Shown: piece after piece, positions 44,719 to 53,825 of the stretch
Position numbering within the stretch: the stretch's first letter is position 1
Layout: every line of letters begins with the position of its first letter
Assembly: GCF_009002475.1 (NCBI RefSeq)
Contig: NZ_AP019860.1
Location: 4,340,001-4,404,000 of the forward strand
Length of the DNA stretch: 64,000 nucleotides
From: Candidatus Uabimicrobium amorphum
GTDB taxonomy: Bacteria > Planctomycetota > Uabimicrobiia > Uabimicrobiales > Uabimicrobiaceae
Reading direction: 5' to 3'
Position numbers and translations under genes: made by a program
Notes under the pieces: model-generated
The model's database searches: none
The model's input: the letters and a program-made list of their open reading frames with translations, nothing else
What the model was told of the DNA's origin: nothing

Positions 44719-46437
44719 CTAGCGAATAAGTACCTTGAACCAAATATTCAGTTCCTTTTCTTCTAATCCAAAGCCTTGCGCAAACCGATCATTGTATCGC
44801 TGTAGAACGGTAAACTCTTGCTCGTTGAGTTGATTTGGCTTTTGTTTTGCAATTTCTAAAGCTTTTTGAATATCGTGGCGCGCATTTACGATATCGTTTT
44901 TTAGGTAGAGAAAATAAAAGACGGCTCTATCACAATAATTTTTTGCACTTTCTACGATGGCAATTCCTTTGTCCATATACTTTTTACACACCGCTTCATT
45001 TTTAAGAAGAGCGTAACTTTTTGCATAATCTATGTACACCGCTGCTTGGAATTTTGGCGCTTCTTTTTCCATTAAGTTTTGATTGATGATGGTTGCAATG
45101 TACTGATTGGCTTTGCGAAAAAGCTCTTGTTGTTGTTGTGGGTCTTGGGTTTTTATACCTTGTGCGAGAAAAATGACACCCATTGCTTTATAAGCACGTG
45201 CCATTTGTGGATTTTCCTCTAATACCTGTGCTACTATTCTTTCCGCGCGGTGATAATTCTCTGTTAATCGTAAATAAAATACAGCCCTTTCCAATGTAAA
45301 ATCTAGGCTTTCTTGAAGATGATCTATCGCCTTTTGTTGCTTCTTTGCCAAAGAATTGTGATCGCTGAGGAGTTTCTCTTGGTCTTTGATTTTTTTTTCC
45401 AATGCGACAATTTTATCTGAGTGCTTCATTACCTTTACGTTGGCAATAAAAAGTTTCTGCTTTTCCGCGGAAAGCTTTTCGATTTGCTTTCTCTGTTGTA
45501 GGAGATTGTAGCTCAAAAAAATGATGATGACGAACGCTGGAATATAAATAAAAGTTGCCGTACTTTTTATCCAAGTGTGTAGGGGAATTCTTTTTGATTT
45601 TTTTGATATGTGACGATGTTTGCGAAATTTTCGTAGGTCGCGAATCAATTCATACGCTGTTTGGTAGCGGTGTTCTGGTAACTTTTCAATGCATTTACTG
45701 CAAATTAGGTCAAGTGCTGTAGGAATATTACGATCTATTTGTTTGGGAGCGGGGGGGGTACTTTCTAAAATACTGAAGATCATTTGATAACCAAATTTAT
45801 CTGGAAAAAGTTGCCGTTTGGTGAGTAAGTGATAAAAAGTGGCTCCCAATGAGTAAATGTCACTGCAAGTATTCGGCTCTCCTTGCACTTGTTCCGGGGA
45901 CATGTAGGCAAGGCTACCATATATATGACCAGTATTGGACAACTTTGTTATATCTTCGGCACTTTGGTCTTTTACCAGCCCAAAATCCATTAGTTTGGGA
46001 GTCAAGTCCTTCGTAAGCATTATATTCGAAGGTTTAATATCACGGTGTATAATATTGTTTTTATGCGCTTCGTGCAGAGCTTCGGCTAAGTGTTCTACTA
46101 TTTCGGTGATTTTATGCCATTCATTACGCGAGGTCTCTATAAATTGTTTAAGGGTTACTCCTTCTATAAGCTCCATGGTAAAAAATGGTGTTGGTTTTTC
46201 TCCGTATTCGTAAATGCGAATAATGTTAGGGTGATTTAATTTTGTCATGGCACGTACTTCGCGCATGAATCTTTTGACGAGATTTTCATCGTGGAGATTT
46301 TCAATCACTTTAAGTGCAACGTTTTGTTGCAGCTTTGAGTCATAGGCTTTATAAACAATCCCCATCCCTCCTTGCCCTAATTTTTGAACAATGCGATAAC
46401 GTGAAAATTTGTGCACATCCATAAGAGTCTCTTTCAT
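44719..46437 (-). CDS. Ser/Thr protein kinase with TPR-like C-terminus
   Basis: The 572-residue protein has kinase 15-275 (GQGGMGIVYKA, HRDIKPSN near 129, DFGLVK, SPE), a membrane helix at about 282-305, a coiled coil (310-370) and helical TPR-like repeats to the end. Start may be MDVHKFSRY, six codons in. It has full RD-type catalytic residues. It is divergent from the kinase at 46876 across a 438-nt gap. Confidence 0.93.
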   Translation of the reverse strand: MKETLMDVHKFSRYRIVQKLGQGGMGIVYKAYDSKLQQNVALKVIENLHDENLVKRFMREVRAMTKLNHPNIIRIYEYGEKPTPFFTMELIEGVTLKQFIETSRNEWHKITEIVEHLAEALHEAHKNNIIHRDIKPSNIMLTKDLTPKLMDFGLVKDQSAEDITKLSNTGHIYGSLAYMSPEQVQGEPNTCSDIYSLGATFYHLLTKRQLFPDKFGYQMIFSILESTPPAPKQIDRNIPTALDLICSKCIEKLPEHRYQTAYELIRDLRKFRKHRHISKKSKRIPLHTWIKSTATFIYIPAFVIIIFLSYNLLQQRKQIEKLSAEKQKLFIANVKVMKHSDKIVALEKKIKDQEKLLSDHNSLAKKQQKAIDHLQESLDFTLERAVFYLRLTENYHRAERIVAQVLEENPQMARAYKAMGVIFLAQGIKTQDPQQQQELFRKANQYIATIINQNLMEKEAPKFQAAVYIDYAKSYALLKNEAVCKKYMDKGIAIVESAKNYCDRAVFYFLYLKNDIVNARHDIQKALEIAKQKPNQLNEQEFTVLQRYNDRFAQGFGLEEKELNIWFKVLIR

Positions 46438-46875
46438 ACGGCAATTTGTTATTCGTATTGGTAGCGCAAAACACCCGAACTAGTAGATATAATAATAAAG
46501 TTTATCGCTTTATTGAATATTTTTATTTTGTTAATATAAAATGAAATGCGGCAGACTCTGATATCTCTGATATCTCTGCCTTTTCAGATTCCTAGTTTTT
46601 ATCATTTTATAGGTTTTAGGTGTGGATTTTGTGCAGCAATTACTATTTTAGTACAGGTGATCTCGCCAGTGTTTTTGAGTTATAAATTATACCGCGACGG
46701 TTGTTTTCTTTCTTGGATTTTTTTGCGCAATCTGTTAAACTGGAAAAGTTAAAATAGTGCTTGTTGTCAATGTATTAGGTCGCGTATTAAACGCGAAACA
46801 ACAAATTTGTGCTTTTCTATTTTTATTGCAATTTCCCGTCGACAAAAATCCCCCATGTTATAGGTAGGATATTAA
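46438..46875. other. Intergenic region between divergent kinase genes
   Basis: This gap has no convincing gene. It holds a GGCAGA...TCTGCC hairpin (46550-46580) with two CTGATATCT units inside, and GTAGGAT before the GTG start at 46876. A 68-codon plus-strand ORF at 46546 has no ribosome site and is not supported. Confidence 0.55.
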
Positions 46876-48930
46876 GTGAATTCCGAATTCTCTGGTGAAC
46901 AGCAAGATATGCTATTTGAAAACTTGCCAAATACGCGAGTTTTTAAAACTATATTTCCTAAAGGTAGTTATATTGGTCCATACCAGGTAATCGAAGAAGT
47001 GGGACAGGGTGGTATGGCAAGAGTCTATCGCGCTTATCACCAAAAATTAGAACGGTTTGTTGCGATAAAAGTCATGGACAAGCAAGTCGTTTCGCAAGAA
47101 GACCACCAGAGATTTGTTGCCGAAGCTAAATTGACAGCGCGATTACAACATCCCAATATTGTTGCTGTTCTCGACGTAGGCACTGCTCTTGGTTTAAACT
47201 ATATCGTGATGGATTTTATTCAAGGTACTTCCTTGCGGGATATCATTCAGAATGGGCCACTGCCTATCGATGATGCCTGTAAAATTACCAAGCAAATAGC
47301 TTTGGGATTACATTATGCACATAACAAAGGTGTTATTCACCGCGACATAAAGCCTTCAAACATTATCATCACTAAGGACAATCGACCGGTTATCATGGAT
47401 TTTGGTTTGGCTAAAAATACCAAAATGGCCCAAGATATAACAAAAAGTGGTGTAATTATCGGTACGCCAAAGTATATGGCTCCAGAACAAATAAAAGGTG
47501 ACAATCGTAGTATTTCTCGTGCCACAGATGTGTATGGATTAGGAACTGTGTTCTACGAAATGTTGACGGGGAAACCAGTTGTTTTAGGTGAAACACCCCT
47601 TAGCGTTTCTTATAGCATCTTGAATAAGGAAGTACTACCACCGCGTAACTATCGTAGTGAAATACCACAAGATGTACAAACGATATGTTTAAAAACACTG
47701 GAAAAGAATAAACAAAAACGTTATCGTTCTGCCAATGCTCTTGCCGATGACATCGCTCGTTTTTTAAATGGTGAAGCTGTTGTTGCGCGCCAAGAAAACA
47801 AGTTTTATTTACTTCATAAAAAAGCGCAACGTTACCGTTTATGGTTTTTTATTGGCATGTGTATTTTGCTTGGGTTACTCAATGTGTTGCAGTTTTTTTT
47901 CTTTAACAACCAAGACCAAAATAACGACTTACAAGAAAAATACAATAAAGTATTGGTAAAGCTGCAAAATTTAAAAAGTGAGTACCAAAGAGCGTCTTTA
48001 TCGCAAAACAGTAGTAAAAATATGATGACATTGTTACAAGCTATGGATTGTAATATTCGTAATCAACCCCTAGAGTCTTTAAACATTGTTGAAAGTATTG
48101 GTGAATCGGTTAACAAGAAAGAACAGGCTCTTATTTTTTGCTACCGAGCTTATTTCTTAATCAGTGCGAAGAGATACAGAGAAGCTCGCGAAAGCTTGAA
48201 TCAAGCAATTTCTATCGATCCTAGTTTATCTCTGGCATACTTTCTACGCGGAAAAATATTTGTGTACTTTAAAATGCACAACAATGCCATTAAAGATTTT
48301 GAATATTTTCTTACGCAGAAAAACGATGTCGAGATTGTGTTGTTACTTTGTGACACCTATTTACTCGAACATCGATATACCGAAGCGCAAAATAAATTAC
48401 AAGATTTGATTAAGCTCAGTCCATCCAACTATCGCGCCTATCATGGATTGGCGAAGTGCTATTTACATCAAGAAGAATACAACAAAGCGATTACCTATTC
48501 CGTCGAAACATTAAAGAAAAACCGCAAATTTCCCCCGGCATTCTATACTATGGGGTATGCGTACTATTTTTTAAAACAATGGGATAAAAGTATTCAGTTC
48601 TTTACACGTGCGGAAGCTCTTGATCCGACACTCAGATACACAATAAGTTATAACGATACATTTACTCCTTTTTTCTACTTCAGAGGAATTGCTTACAAAA
48701 AACAAGGATTTTTACGTGAAGCTTTTAACGATTTCTCTAAAGGAATTCGTTTTTTCCAAAATCCTTCCTCCACAAATAGAATTTTTAACTTGTGTCTTGT
48801 TGAACGCGCCAGACTCTATGCGAAAAACAATAAGCACACAAAAGCTGTTGAAGATTATAATACTGTTCGCCAAAATTCTCCGCATTTACTCAACGAAGAA
48901 GATGTGCGTTACCTGGAAAAACACAAATAG
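46876..48930 (+). CDS. Ser/Thr protein kinase with TPR repeats
   Basis: The 684-residue protein starts at GTG with TAGGTAGGAT ahead. Kinase about 35-310: GQGGMARVYRA, HRDIKPSN near 154, DFGLAK near 174, APE. Membrane helix about 321-343 (FIGMCILLGLLNVLQFFFF), short coiled coil, then TPR repeats (about 400-680; e.g. AYFLRGKIFVYFKMHNNAI). It is likely a membrane kinase with an extracytoplasmic TPR scaffold. It is 56 nt upstream of the next kinase. Confidence 0.94.
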   Translation: MNSEFSGEQQDMLFENLPNTRVFKTIFPKGSYIGPYQVIEEVGQGGMARVYRAYHQKLERFVAIKVMDKQVVSQEDHQRFVAEAKLTARLQHPNIVAVLDVGTALGLNYIVMDFIQGTSLRDIIQNGPLPIDDACKITKQIALGLHYAHNKGVIHRDIKPSNIIITKDNRPVIMDFGLAKNTKMAQDITKSGVIIGTPKYMAPEQIKGDNRSISRATDVYGLGTVFYEMLTGKPVVLGETPLSVSYSILNKEVLPPRNYRSEIPQDVQTICLKTLEKNKQKRYRSANALADDIARFLNGEAVVARQENKFYLLHKKAQRYRLWFFIGMCILLGLLNVLQFFFFNNQDQNNDLQEKYNKVLVKLQNLKSEYQRASLSQNSSKNMMTLLQAMDCNIRNQPLESLNIVESIGESVNKKEQALIFCYRAYFLISAKRYREARESLNQAISIDPSLSLAYFLRGKIFVYFKMHNNAIKDFEYFLTQKNDVEIVLLLCDTYLLEHRYTEAQNKLQDLIKLSPSNYRAYHGLAKCYLHQEEYNKAITYSVETLKKNRKFPPAFYTMGYAYYFLKQWDKSIQFFTRAEALDPTLRYTISYNDTFTPFFYFRGIAYKKQGFLREAFNDFSKGIRFFQNPSSTNRIFNLCLVERARLYAKNNKHTKAVEDYNTVRQNSPHLLNEEDVRYLEKHK

Positions 48931-48986
48931 GTAGATTTCTGCAGTAACATGCAAGATATTAGCTCTATATTGCAAAGGGAAAAGAA

Positions 48987-51080
48987 ATGTCTGAAAATCA
49001 AAATGACAACACCAACAATGAAAACACCGAAAATCCACAAGACGAACACGAAATGAAAGTGCCTAAGGACTCAGATGTGGAGATGCCTGGAATCGAAAGT
49101 GAAGAATCAGCAGACGATGGGGTATTTTCCGAAACGCAATCTAGGTTAATGAGCGGACGTAATAGTACTATTCGTTTAAGTAAAATCGCCGCTATGCTTT
49201 CGCGTTACAAACCAGAAGAGAAATACCACCTTATTGGTGAAATTGCACGCGGTGGTATGGGGATTGTTTATAATGTCCTCGACAAAAATACCAACCGTTG
49301 TTTGGCGATGAAAGTTCTTCTTCCCAAAGGTCCCGAAGAAGATAAAAAAAATATGGACTATTTTGTCGAAGAAGGACAGATTACAGCGCAACTAGAACAC
49401 CCCAACATCGTTCCTCTTCATGATATGGGAATGTTGTCCGATGGCAATGTATACTTTACAATGAAGAAAGTTGCTGGGGAAGAAATGATCAGCATCATTC
49501 GTAAGATACATGCTAAAGTAGACGATTATGATAAAAAATACTCTATTTTTCGTCGATTATCTATGTTTCGCAAAGTTTGCGATGCGGTCGCTTTTGCGCA
49601 TTCGCGTCAAGTAATACACCGCGATATCAAGCCTGAAAATATCATGATTGGTGAATACGGAGAAGTGTTGACTCTCGATTGGGGACTTGCAAAATTTATC
49701 GGCTCGACACCTCCATCTGATTTTTCAGATACTTCTGCCGTTTATTCTATGCGTTTACAAAAAAACTTTTCCACCACCCAACAAGGTATGATTCAAGGTA
49801 CACCGCGTTACTTTGCTCCGGAGCAGACATATGGGGATAGTGCCCTGGTTGATTATCGTAGTGATGTTTATTTGCTTGGAGCAACACTTTATCATTTGAT
49901 GACTTTGCAATTTCCTCACGACGGTTCTTCTTTGGAAGATTTGGTTAATCGTGTACGTAATGGGCATATCGTTCCTCCAAAACAAACGGTAAATGGTGCG
50001 TTAATCCCCAACCAATTGGAAGTTATTATCCAAAAATCAATGGCGGTAAAAAAGGAAGAACGTTATCAAACTGTTAACGAGATGATCCGCGATATTGATT
50101 CTTTTCTTGAAGGAGACATCGTAAGAGAGCCTCTCAATTTTAAAGCGGGCGAGATGTTGATGAAAAAAGGTGACATCGGTGATGAGGCCTATGTGATCTT
50201 ACGCGGTGACATAAAAGTTTACGATTATATTGATGGTAAAGAGGTTGTTTTTGCACGAATGGGTGCAGGAGACATTGTCGGGGAAATGGCGGTCATTTCT
50301 GCCCAAAAGAGATCGGCGAATGTTGCTGCACTTGGGGACATTGAAGTATTGGTTATTGACCGGGAATTAATGTTAAACGTATTACGGCGTTTACCTTCAT
50401 GGATGGAAAAAATTGTTCTCAATTTAACCTCGCGTTTAAATACGGCAAATGAGAACGTCCATCCTCTAAAAATTAAAGACTTTAGAGCGCATGTTTTGTA
50501 TCAAATGACATCTTTAATTATCTCACAAGGTGACGATCAGGCTATTTTTTCTGCAAGTGATATGATTTTGCATGTGAGTAATCTTCTTACATTATCTGTT
50601 GATTATATCTCTAAATATTGTGAGCAAGTTCTTGCAAATGAAAGTCTTTTCAAAAAGGTCGACAACGACTCTTTCCAACTAGCAGATCGCGAACTTCTTA
50701 TTGGTACTTTACAACTTGTGACAAAAACGCTGAGTTATCCAAATAACTACTTTCCTAATTTAGGTTTTGTCTCCGATGAAAAGCTTGATCTAGCTTCTTC
50801 AATTGTTGAAGATATATTAGGCACTAAGGCGGATAGTAGTAAGGGATCTTCTGTAACAGCAATGGCAGAAAAGAAAAAATTAACTTTGGAGCAAGATGAA
50901 AGCGAAAAAGGAACAGTGAGTGATAAAGTGAAAGCAATTATCGCCAATCGTCTACATGCGATCCATCAAATACTTCGCGAAAATGGCCTTGATCAGGAAG
51001 TGAGTTTGAAGTATTCGGTAAACGCTAAGGGTGAAGGTGGAGCAACTCTTGTTGTCGATGGGCATCTTGTTCAGCAATAA
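48987..51080 (+). CDS. Ser/Thr protein kinase with cyclic-nucleotide-binding domain
   Basis: The 697-residue cytoplasmic protein has an acidic tail (1-70), kinase about 75-380 (ARGGMGIVYNV, HRDIKPEN near 211, LDWGLAK with DWG), then a Crp-like cNMP-binding domain (about 384-490). The phosphate-cassette-like region reads GDIVGEMAVISAQKRSANVAA. The last 200 residues are helical and unknown. Such fusions may let cAMP or cGMP gate the kinase. GCAAAGGGAAAAGAA precedes the ATG. A palindromic terminator follows. Confidence 0.94.
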   Translation: MSENQNDNTNNENTENPQDEHEMKVPKDSDVEMPGIESEESADDGVFSETQSRLMSGRNSTIRLSKIAAMLSRYKPEEKYHLIGEIARGGMGIVYNVLDKNTNRCLAMKVLLPKGPEEDKKNMDYFVEEGQITAQLEHPNIVPLHDMGMLSDGNVYFTMKKVAGEEMISIIRKIHAKVDDYDKKYSIFRRLSMFRKVCDAVAFAHSRQVIHRDIKPENIMIGEYGEVLTLDWGLAKFIGSTPPSDFSDTSAVYSMRLQKNFSTTQQGMIQGTPRYFAPEQTYGDSALVDYRSDVYLLGATLYHLMTLQFPHDGSSLEDLVNRVRNGHIVPPKQTVNGALIPNQLEVIIQKSMAVKKEERYQTVNEMIRDIDSFLEGDIVREPLNFKAGEMLMKKGDIGDEAYVILRGDIKVYDYIDGKEVVFARMGAGDIVGEMAVISAQKRSANVAALGDIEVLVIDRELMLNVLRRLPSWMEKIVLNLTSRLNTANENVHPLKIKDFRAHVLYQMTSLIISQGDDQAIFSASDMILHVSNLLTLSVDYISKYCEQVLANESLFKKVDNDSFQLADRELLIGTLQLVTKTLSYPNNYFPNLGFVSDEKLDLASSIVEDILGTKADSSKGSSVTAMAEKKKLTLEQDESEKGTVSDKVKAIIANRLHAIHQILRENGLDQEVSLKYSVNAKGEGGATLVVDGHLVQQ

Positions 51081-51407
51081 AGCAGTGACAGCTTAGGGTG
51101 TGCGATCAATTAAAGTTTATTTAATTGATGATACGCCCTAATTTTTCATCTTTTTAGCAAGGTTTATTTTTAATTCTTGAAGATCATGCCATTACGCGTT
51201 AGAATAATCACTTTGAGTGGCATAGTTTTGATCAAATATCTGCTTGGGGTTAGATTCTTAGCAGAAAAAGAGGCATGTAGTTAACTATAGAGTTTAGATG
51301 TTTAGACATCGTGTTCATAAAACATTAGGCAAACACTTACTTTAAAACAAAATGTAAAGTGTACGACTCATACAGTCGTAAAGTGTTGTATTTGGAGAAA
51401 TACCACT
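51081..51407. other. Intergenic leader before PP2C gene
   Basis: No gene is supported. It contains the palindrome at 51093-51142 and, near the PP2C start, a CGACT...AGTCG hairpin (about 51363-51378) flanked by two similar GTAAAGTG motifs. A TTTGGAGAAA ribosome site precedes ATG 51408. Confidence 0.55.
51093..51142 (+). repeat. Dispersed palindrome, copy 2, probable terminator
   Basis: TTAGGGTG...ATCAATTAAA pairs with TTTAATTGATGATACGCCCTA apart from a short internal bulge, and T-rich sequence follows. Its GATGATAC core matches the repeat at 14143-14188. Confidence 0.75.
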
Positions 51408-52433
51408 ATGGCAGTGCGTATAGATTGTTATGGTGTTAGCGACGTTGGAAATATTCGCAAAGGTAATGAAGATCAATTTGTAATAGCCGACCTAGCAAAA
51501 AAAATGTCTTTTTCCCATTCAAGTCTTCATAACGAAAATAATCCACAGCTTGAACGCGTTTATGGAAAACTTTTTGTTGTTGCCGATGGTATGGGAGGAG
51601 CTGTTGCTGGAGAGCAAGCAAGTGCAATCGCGGTAGAAACAGTTGTTGAGTACATATTACGCGGTATGCAATGGTCTTTATTCTTGGATGAATCGAAAGA
51701 TGCTGATTTCCAAGATGAATTGAAAAAAGCAATTCTTCATTGCCAGGATAAGATTCAAGAAGCTACCGAACAATTCCCCGATTTACAAGGCATGGGAACT
51801 ACACTAACGATGGCTTGCGCTACATGGCCAAGGTTATATGTCGTTCATGCTGGAGACAGTAGATGTTACCTCAAGAGGAAATCTGATTTAAAGCAAGTTA
51901 CTACAGATCACACTGTGGTACAACAACTCGTCGAAAATGGTGTTATTACAGAAGAAAAAGCTGAAAATGTGCAATGGGGAAATTTACTGTGGAACGCCAT
52001 CGGTGGTAATAGTTCTGAGTTGGCCACTGATATTTGTAAACTAGAATTGCAGCATGGTGATATGATTTTATTGTGTAGCGATGGTTTGAATAAGCATGTT
52101 ACCGATAAAGAAATTAACTGTCTGATGGACTTGAATACCAATGCAGAAGATATTTGTAAAAACTTAGTTGAACTAGCAAAAGAAGAAGGTGGAACAGATA
52201 ATATCACTATTGTTGTCGCCCACTTTATAGATGAAGATGCGGAAAACAAAAAATACGAAGACATGGAAACTTTAATTGAAGAGCCCGCAGTAAAGGAAGA
52301 AAAAACAGACAACAAAGATGATTTACCAAATAAAGAAACTGAACGAATTCAAAGTTCCATGGACGAAACTATTGTTGATGCAAATATTCACGATTTAGCG
52401 GGCGGAAATAATGGAGACGAGGAGTCATCATAA
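51408..52433 (+). CDS. PP2C-family protein phosphatase
   Basis: The 341-residue protein has all PP2C metal-binding motifs: GNEDQF, VADGMGG, GTTLT, HAGDSRCYL, TTDHT, CSDGLNKHV and GTDNIT. It removes phosphate from Ser/Thr, opposing the neighbouring kinases. After residue 270 an acidic tail holds possible phospho-Thr sites (METLIEE, MDETIVDANIH). No membrane anchor is visible. It is convergent with the receiver-kinase gene; their ends overlap by 6 nt. Confidence 0.95.
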   Translation: MAVRIDCYGVSDVGNIRKGNEDQFVIADLAKKMSFSHSSLHNENNPQLERVYGKLFVVADGMGGAVAGEQASAIAVETVVEYILRGMQWSLFLDESKDADFQDELKKAILHCQDKIQEATEQFPDLQGMGTTLTMACATWPRLYVVHAGDSRCYLKRKSDLKQVTTDHTVVQQLVENGVITEEKAENVQWGNLLWNAIGGNSSELATDICKLELQHGDMILLCSDGLNKHVTDKEINCLMDLNTNAEDICKNLVELAKEEGGTDNITIVVAHFIDEDAENKKYEDMETLIEEPAVKEEKTDNKDDLPNKETERIQSSMDETIVDANIHDLAGGNNGDEESS

Positions 52434-53657
52434 AGCATTTAGATCTCTCAATAACTCCGTAGGGGTAGCATAGCGATTTTCGATATCCTTTTCTAACATT
52501 TTTTTGATAACAGCCCAAACGCGGCCATCAATATTTAGAGGTTTAGGATCATAGTAAAGTCGCGCTACCATTAGCTCGTTTGTTGATGTAGCTTCAAATG
52601 GCAAAAGACCCGATATCATATAATACCACGTCACACCCAAACTATAAATATCACTACAAATGGTTACCTCTTTTTCTCTTACCTGCTCAGGTGACAGATA
52701 GTCAGGCGTTCCGATTATAATTCCTTGTGTTGTCAGTTGACTATTTTGGCGACTTTTCTTGACAAGTCCTAAATCGACAAGAACCACGCGATCGTTACTT
52801 GTTACCAATATATTCGCTGGTTTAATATCTCTATGCACCAATCCTTGAGAATGAAGATATTCCAATCCTTGTGCTACTTGTCTAACGATATTTATGGATG
52901 TCTTTATCGATATAAAACCGGTGAGCATTAGTTCATCAATTGGTTTGCCGTCAATGTATTCCATCACATAGCATACGTAATTGGGCGTCTTGATAAAGTC
53001 TAAACTTTGAACTAAATTTTCATGATTTAGTTGTATCGATAGCTCTATTTCGCGTAAGAAGCGTTGGATGTCAGAGCAATGCTTGATATTGTCAGCATTG
53101 AGTGTCTTGATTGCCACACGCATATTGTCGGATTTACGATGCCCGGCAAAGATAACTCCCATGCCTCCTTGGGCCAAGCGACTGTCTAGAATATACTCGT
53201 CTTGTTGACTTCTCAAGGTCGAGCCTATCGTAAAATTATTGCCATCTGCCCACTTGGGTTTTTGGCTTTGTCTTTCTAGTCTTTTTATGTGAGCCGTTAA
53301 GCGAGCAGAGAGTTCGTTGGCACTAAAAGGTTTCTTTATGTAATCGTCCCCTCCTTCATCCAAGGCTTTTATTACGTGCTCTTCACTGGACATTCCCGTT
53401 AAAAAAACGATTGTGACACCTAAATCAGGATATGTTTCACGTATCTTTTTGCATACCTCAAAACCATCGGGATCTCCGATGTTGATATCTAGAAGAACGA
53501 TATCTGGGGCTGCAATTTCAAAAGCTTCTAGAGCAGCGTCTCCGCTTTTAGCTTCTAGAACTTTATGCCCAAGTTCCTCAATAATTAGTCGTATTAAATT
53601 ACGAGATAGGGAATCATCTTCTACTACTAAAAAAGTATATGTTCTTTCCGTATTCAT
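52428..53657 (-). CDS. Response regulator receiver fused to Ser/Thr kinase
   Basis: The 409-residue protein has a receiver domain (about 8-125: VVEDD, phospho-Asp 57 in LLDINIGD, FLTGMSS, KKPF) followed by a kinase (about 150-405). Kinase motifs are QGGMGVIFAG, HRDIKPAN, VDLGLVK (DLG for DFG) and SPE. A two-component histidine kinase would therefore control Ser/Thr phosphorylation directly. No membrane helix. No histidine kinase gene is nearby. It lies 168 nt from the SIR2 gene on the same strand. Confidence 0.95.
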   Translation of the reverse strand: MNTERTYTFLVVEDDSLSRNLIRLIIEELGHKVLEAKSGDAALEAFEIAAPDIVLLDINIGDPDGFEVCKKIRETYPDLGVTIVFLTGMSSEEHVIKALDEGGDDYIKKPFSANELSARLTAHIKRLERQSQKPKWADGNNFTIGSTLRSQQDEYILDSRLAQGGMGVIFAGHRKSDNMRVAIKTLNADNIKHCSDIQRFLREIELSIQLNHENLVQSLDFIKTPNYVCYVMEYIDGKPIDELMLTGFISIKTSINIVRQVAQGLEYLHSQGLVHRDIKPANILVTSNDRVVLVDLGLVKKSRQNSQLTTQGIIIGTPDYLSPEQVREKEVTICSDIYSLGVTWYYMISGLLPFEATSTNELMVARLYYDPKPLNIDGRVWAVIKKMLEKDIENRYATPTELLRDLNAL

Positions 53658-53825
53658 CAGTCTACTACGAGTACCTACTTTTATAAGCTGCTTAGGAATC
53701 GACGTTTCATTTATACAAGGGGCATGTTCGATTCCTTTTCGATCTCGTATTCCTTTCTGAGAATAAAATAATAATTATCATTGTATCTATTATACTACTC
53801 GATGGTTGTTTCTCTATGCAGAAAA

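Noticed and set aside
46546..46752. 68-codon hydrophobic ORF between two kinase genes
   Set aside because: No ribosome site and it begins within a hairpin; likely chance in an AT-rich gap.
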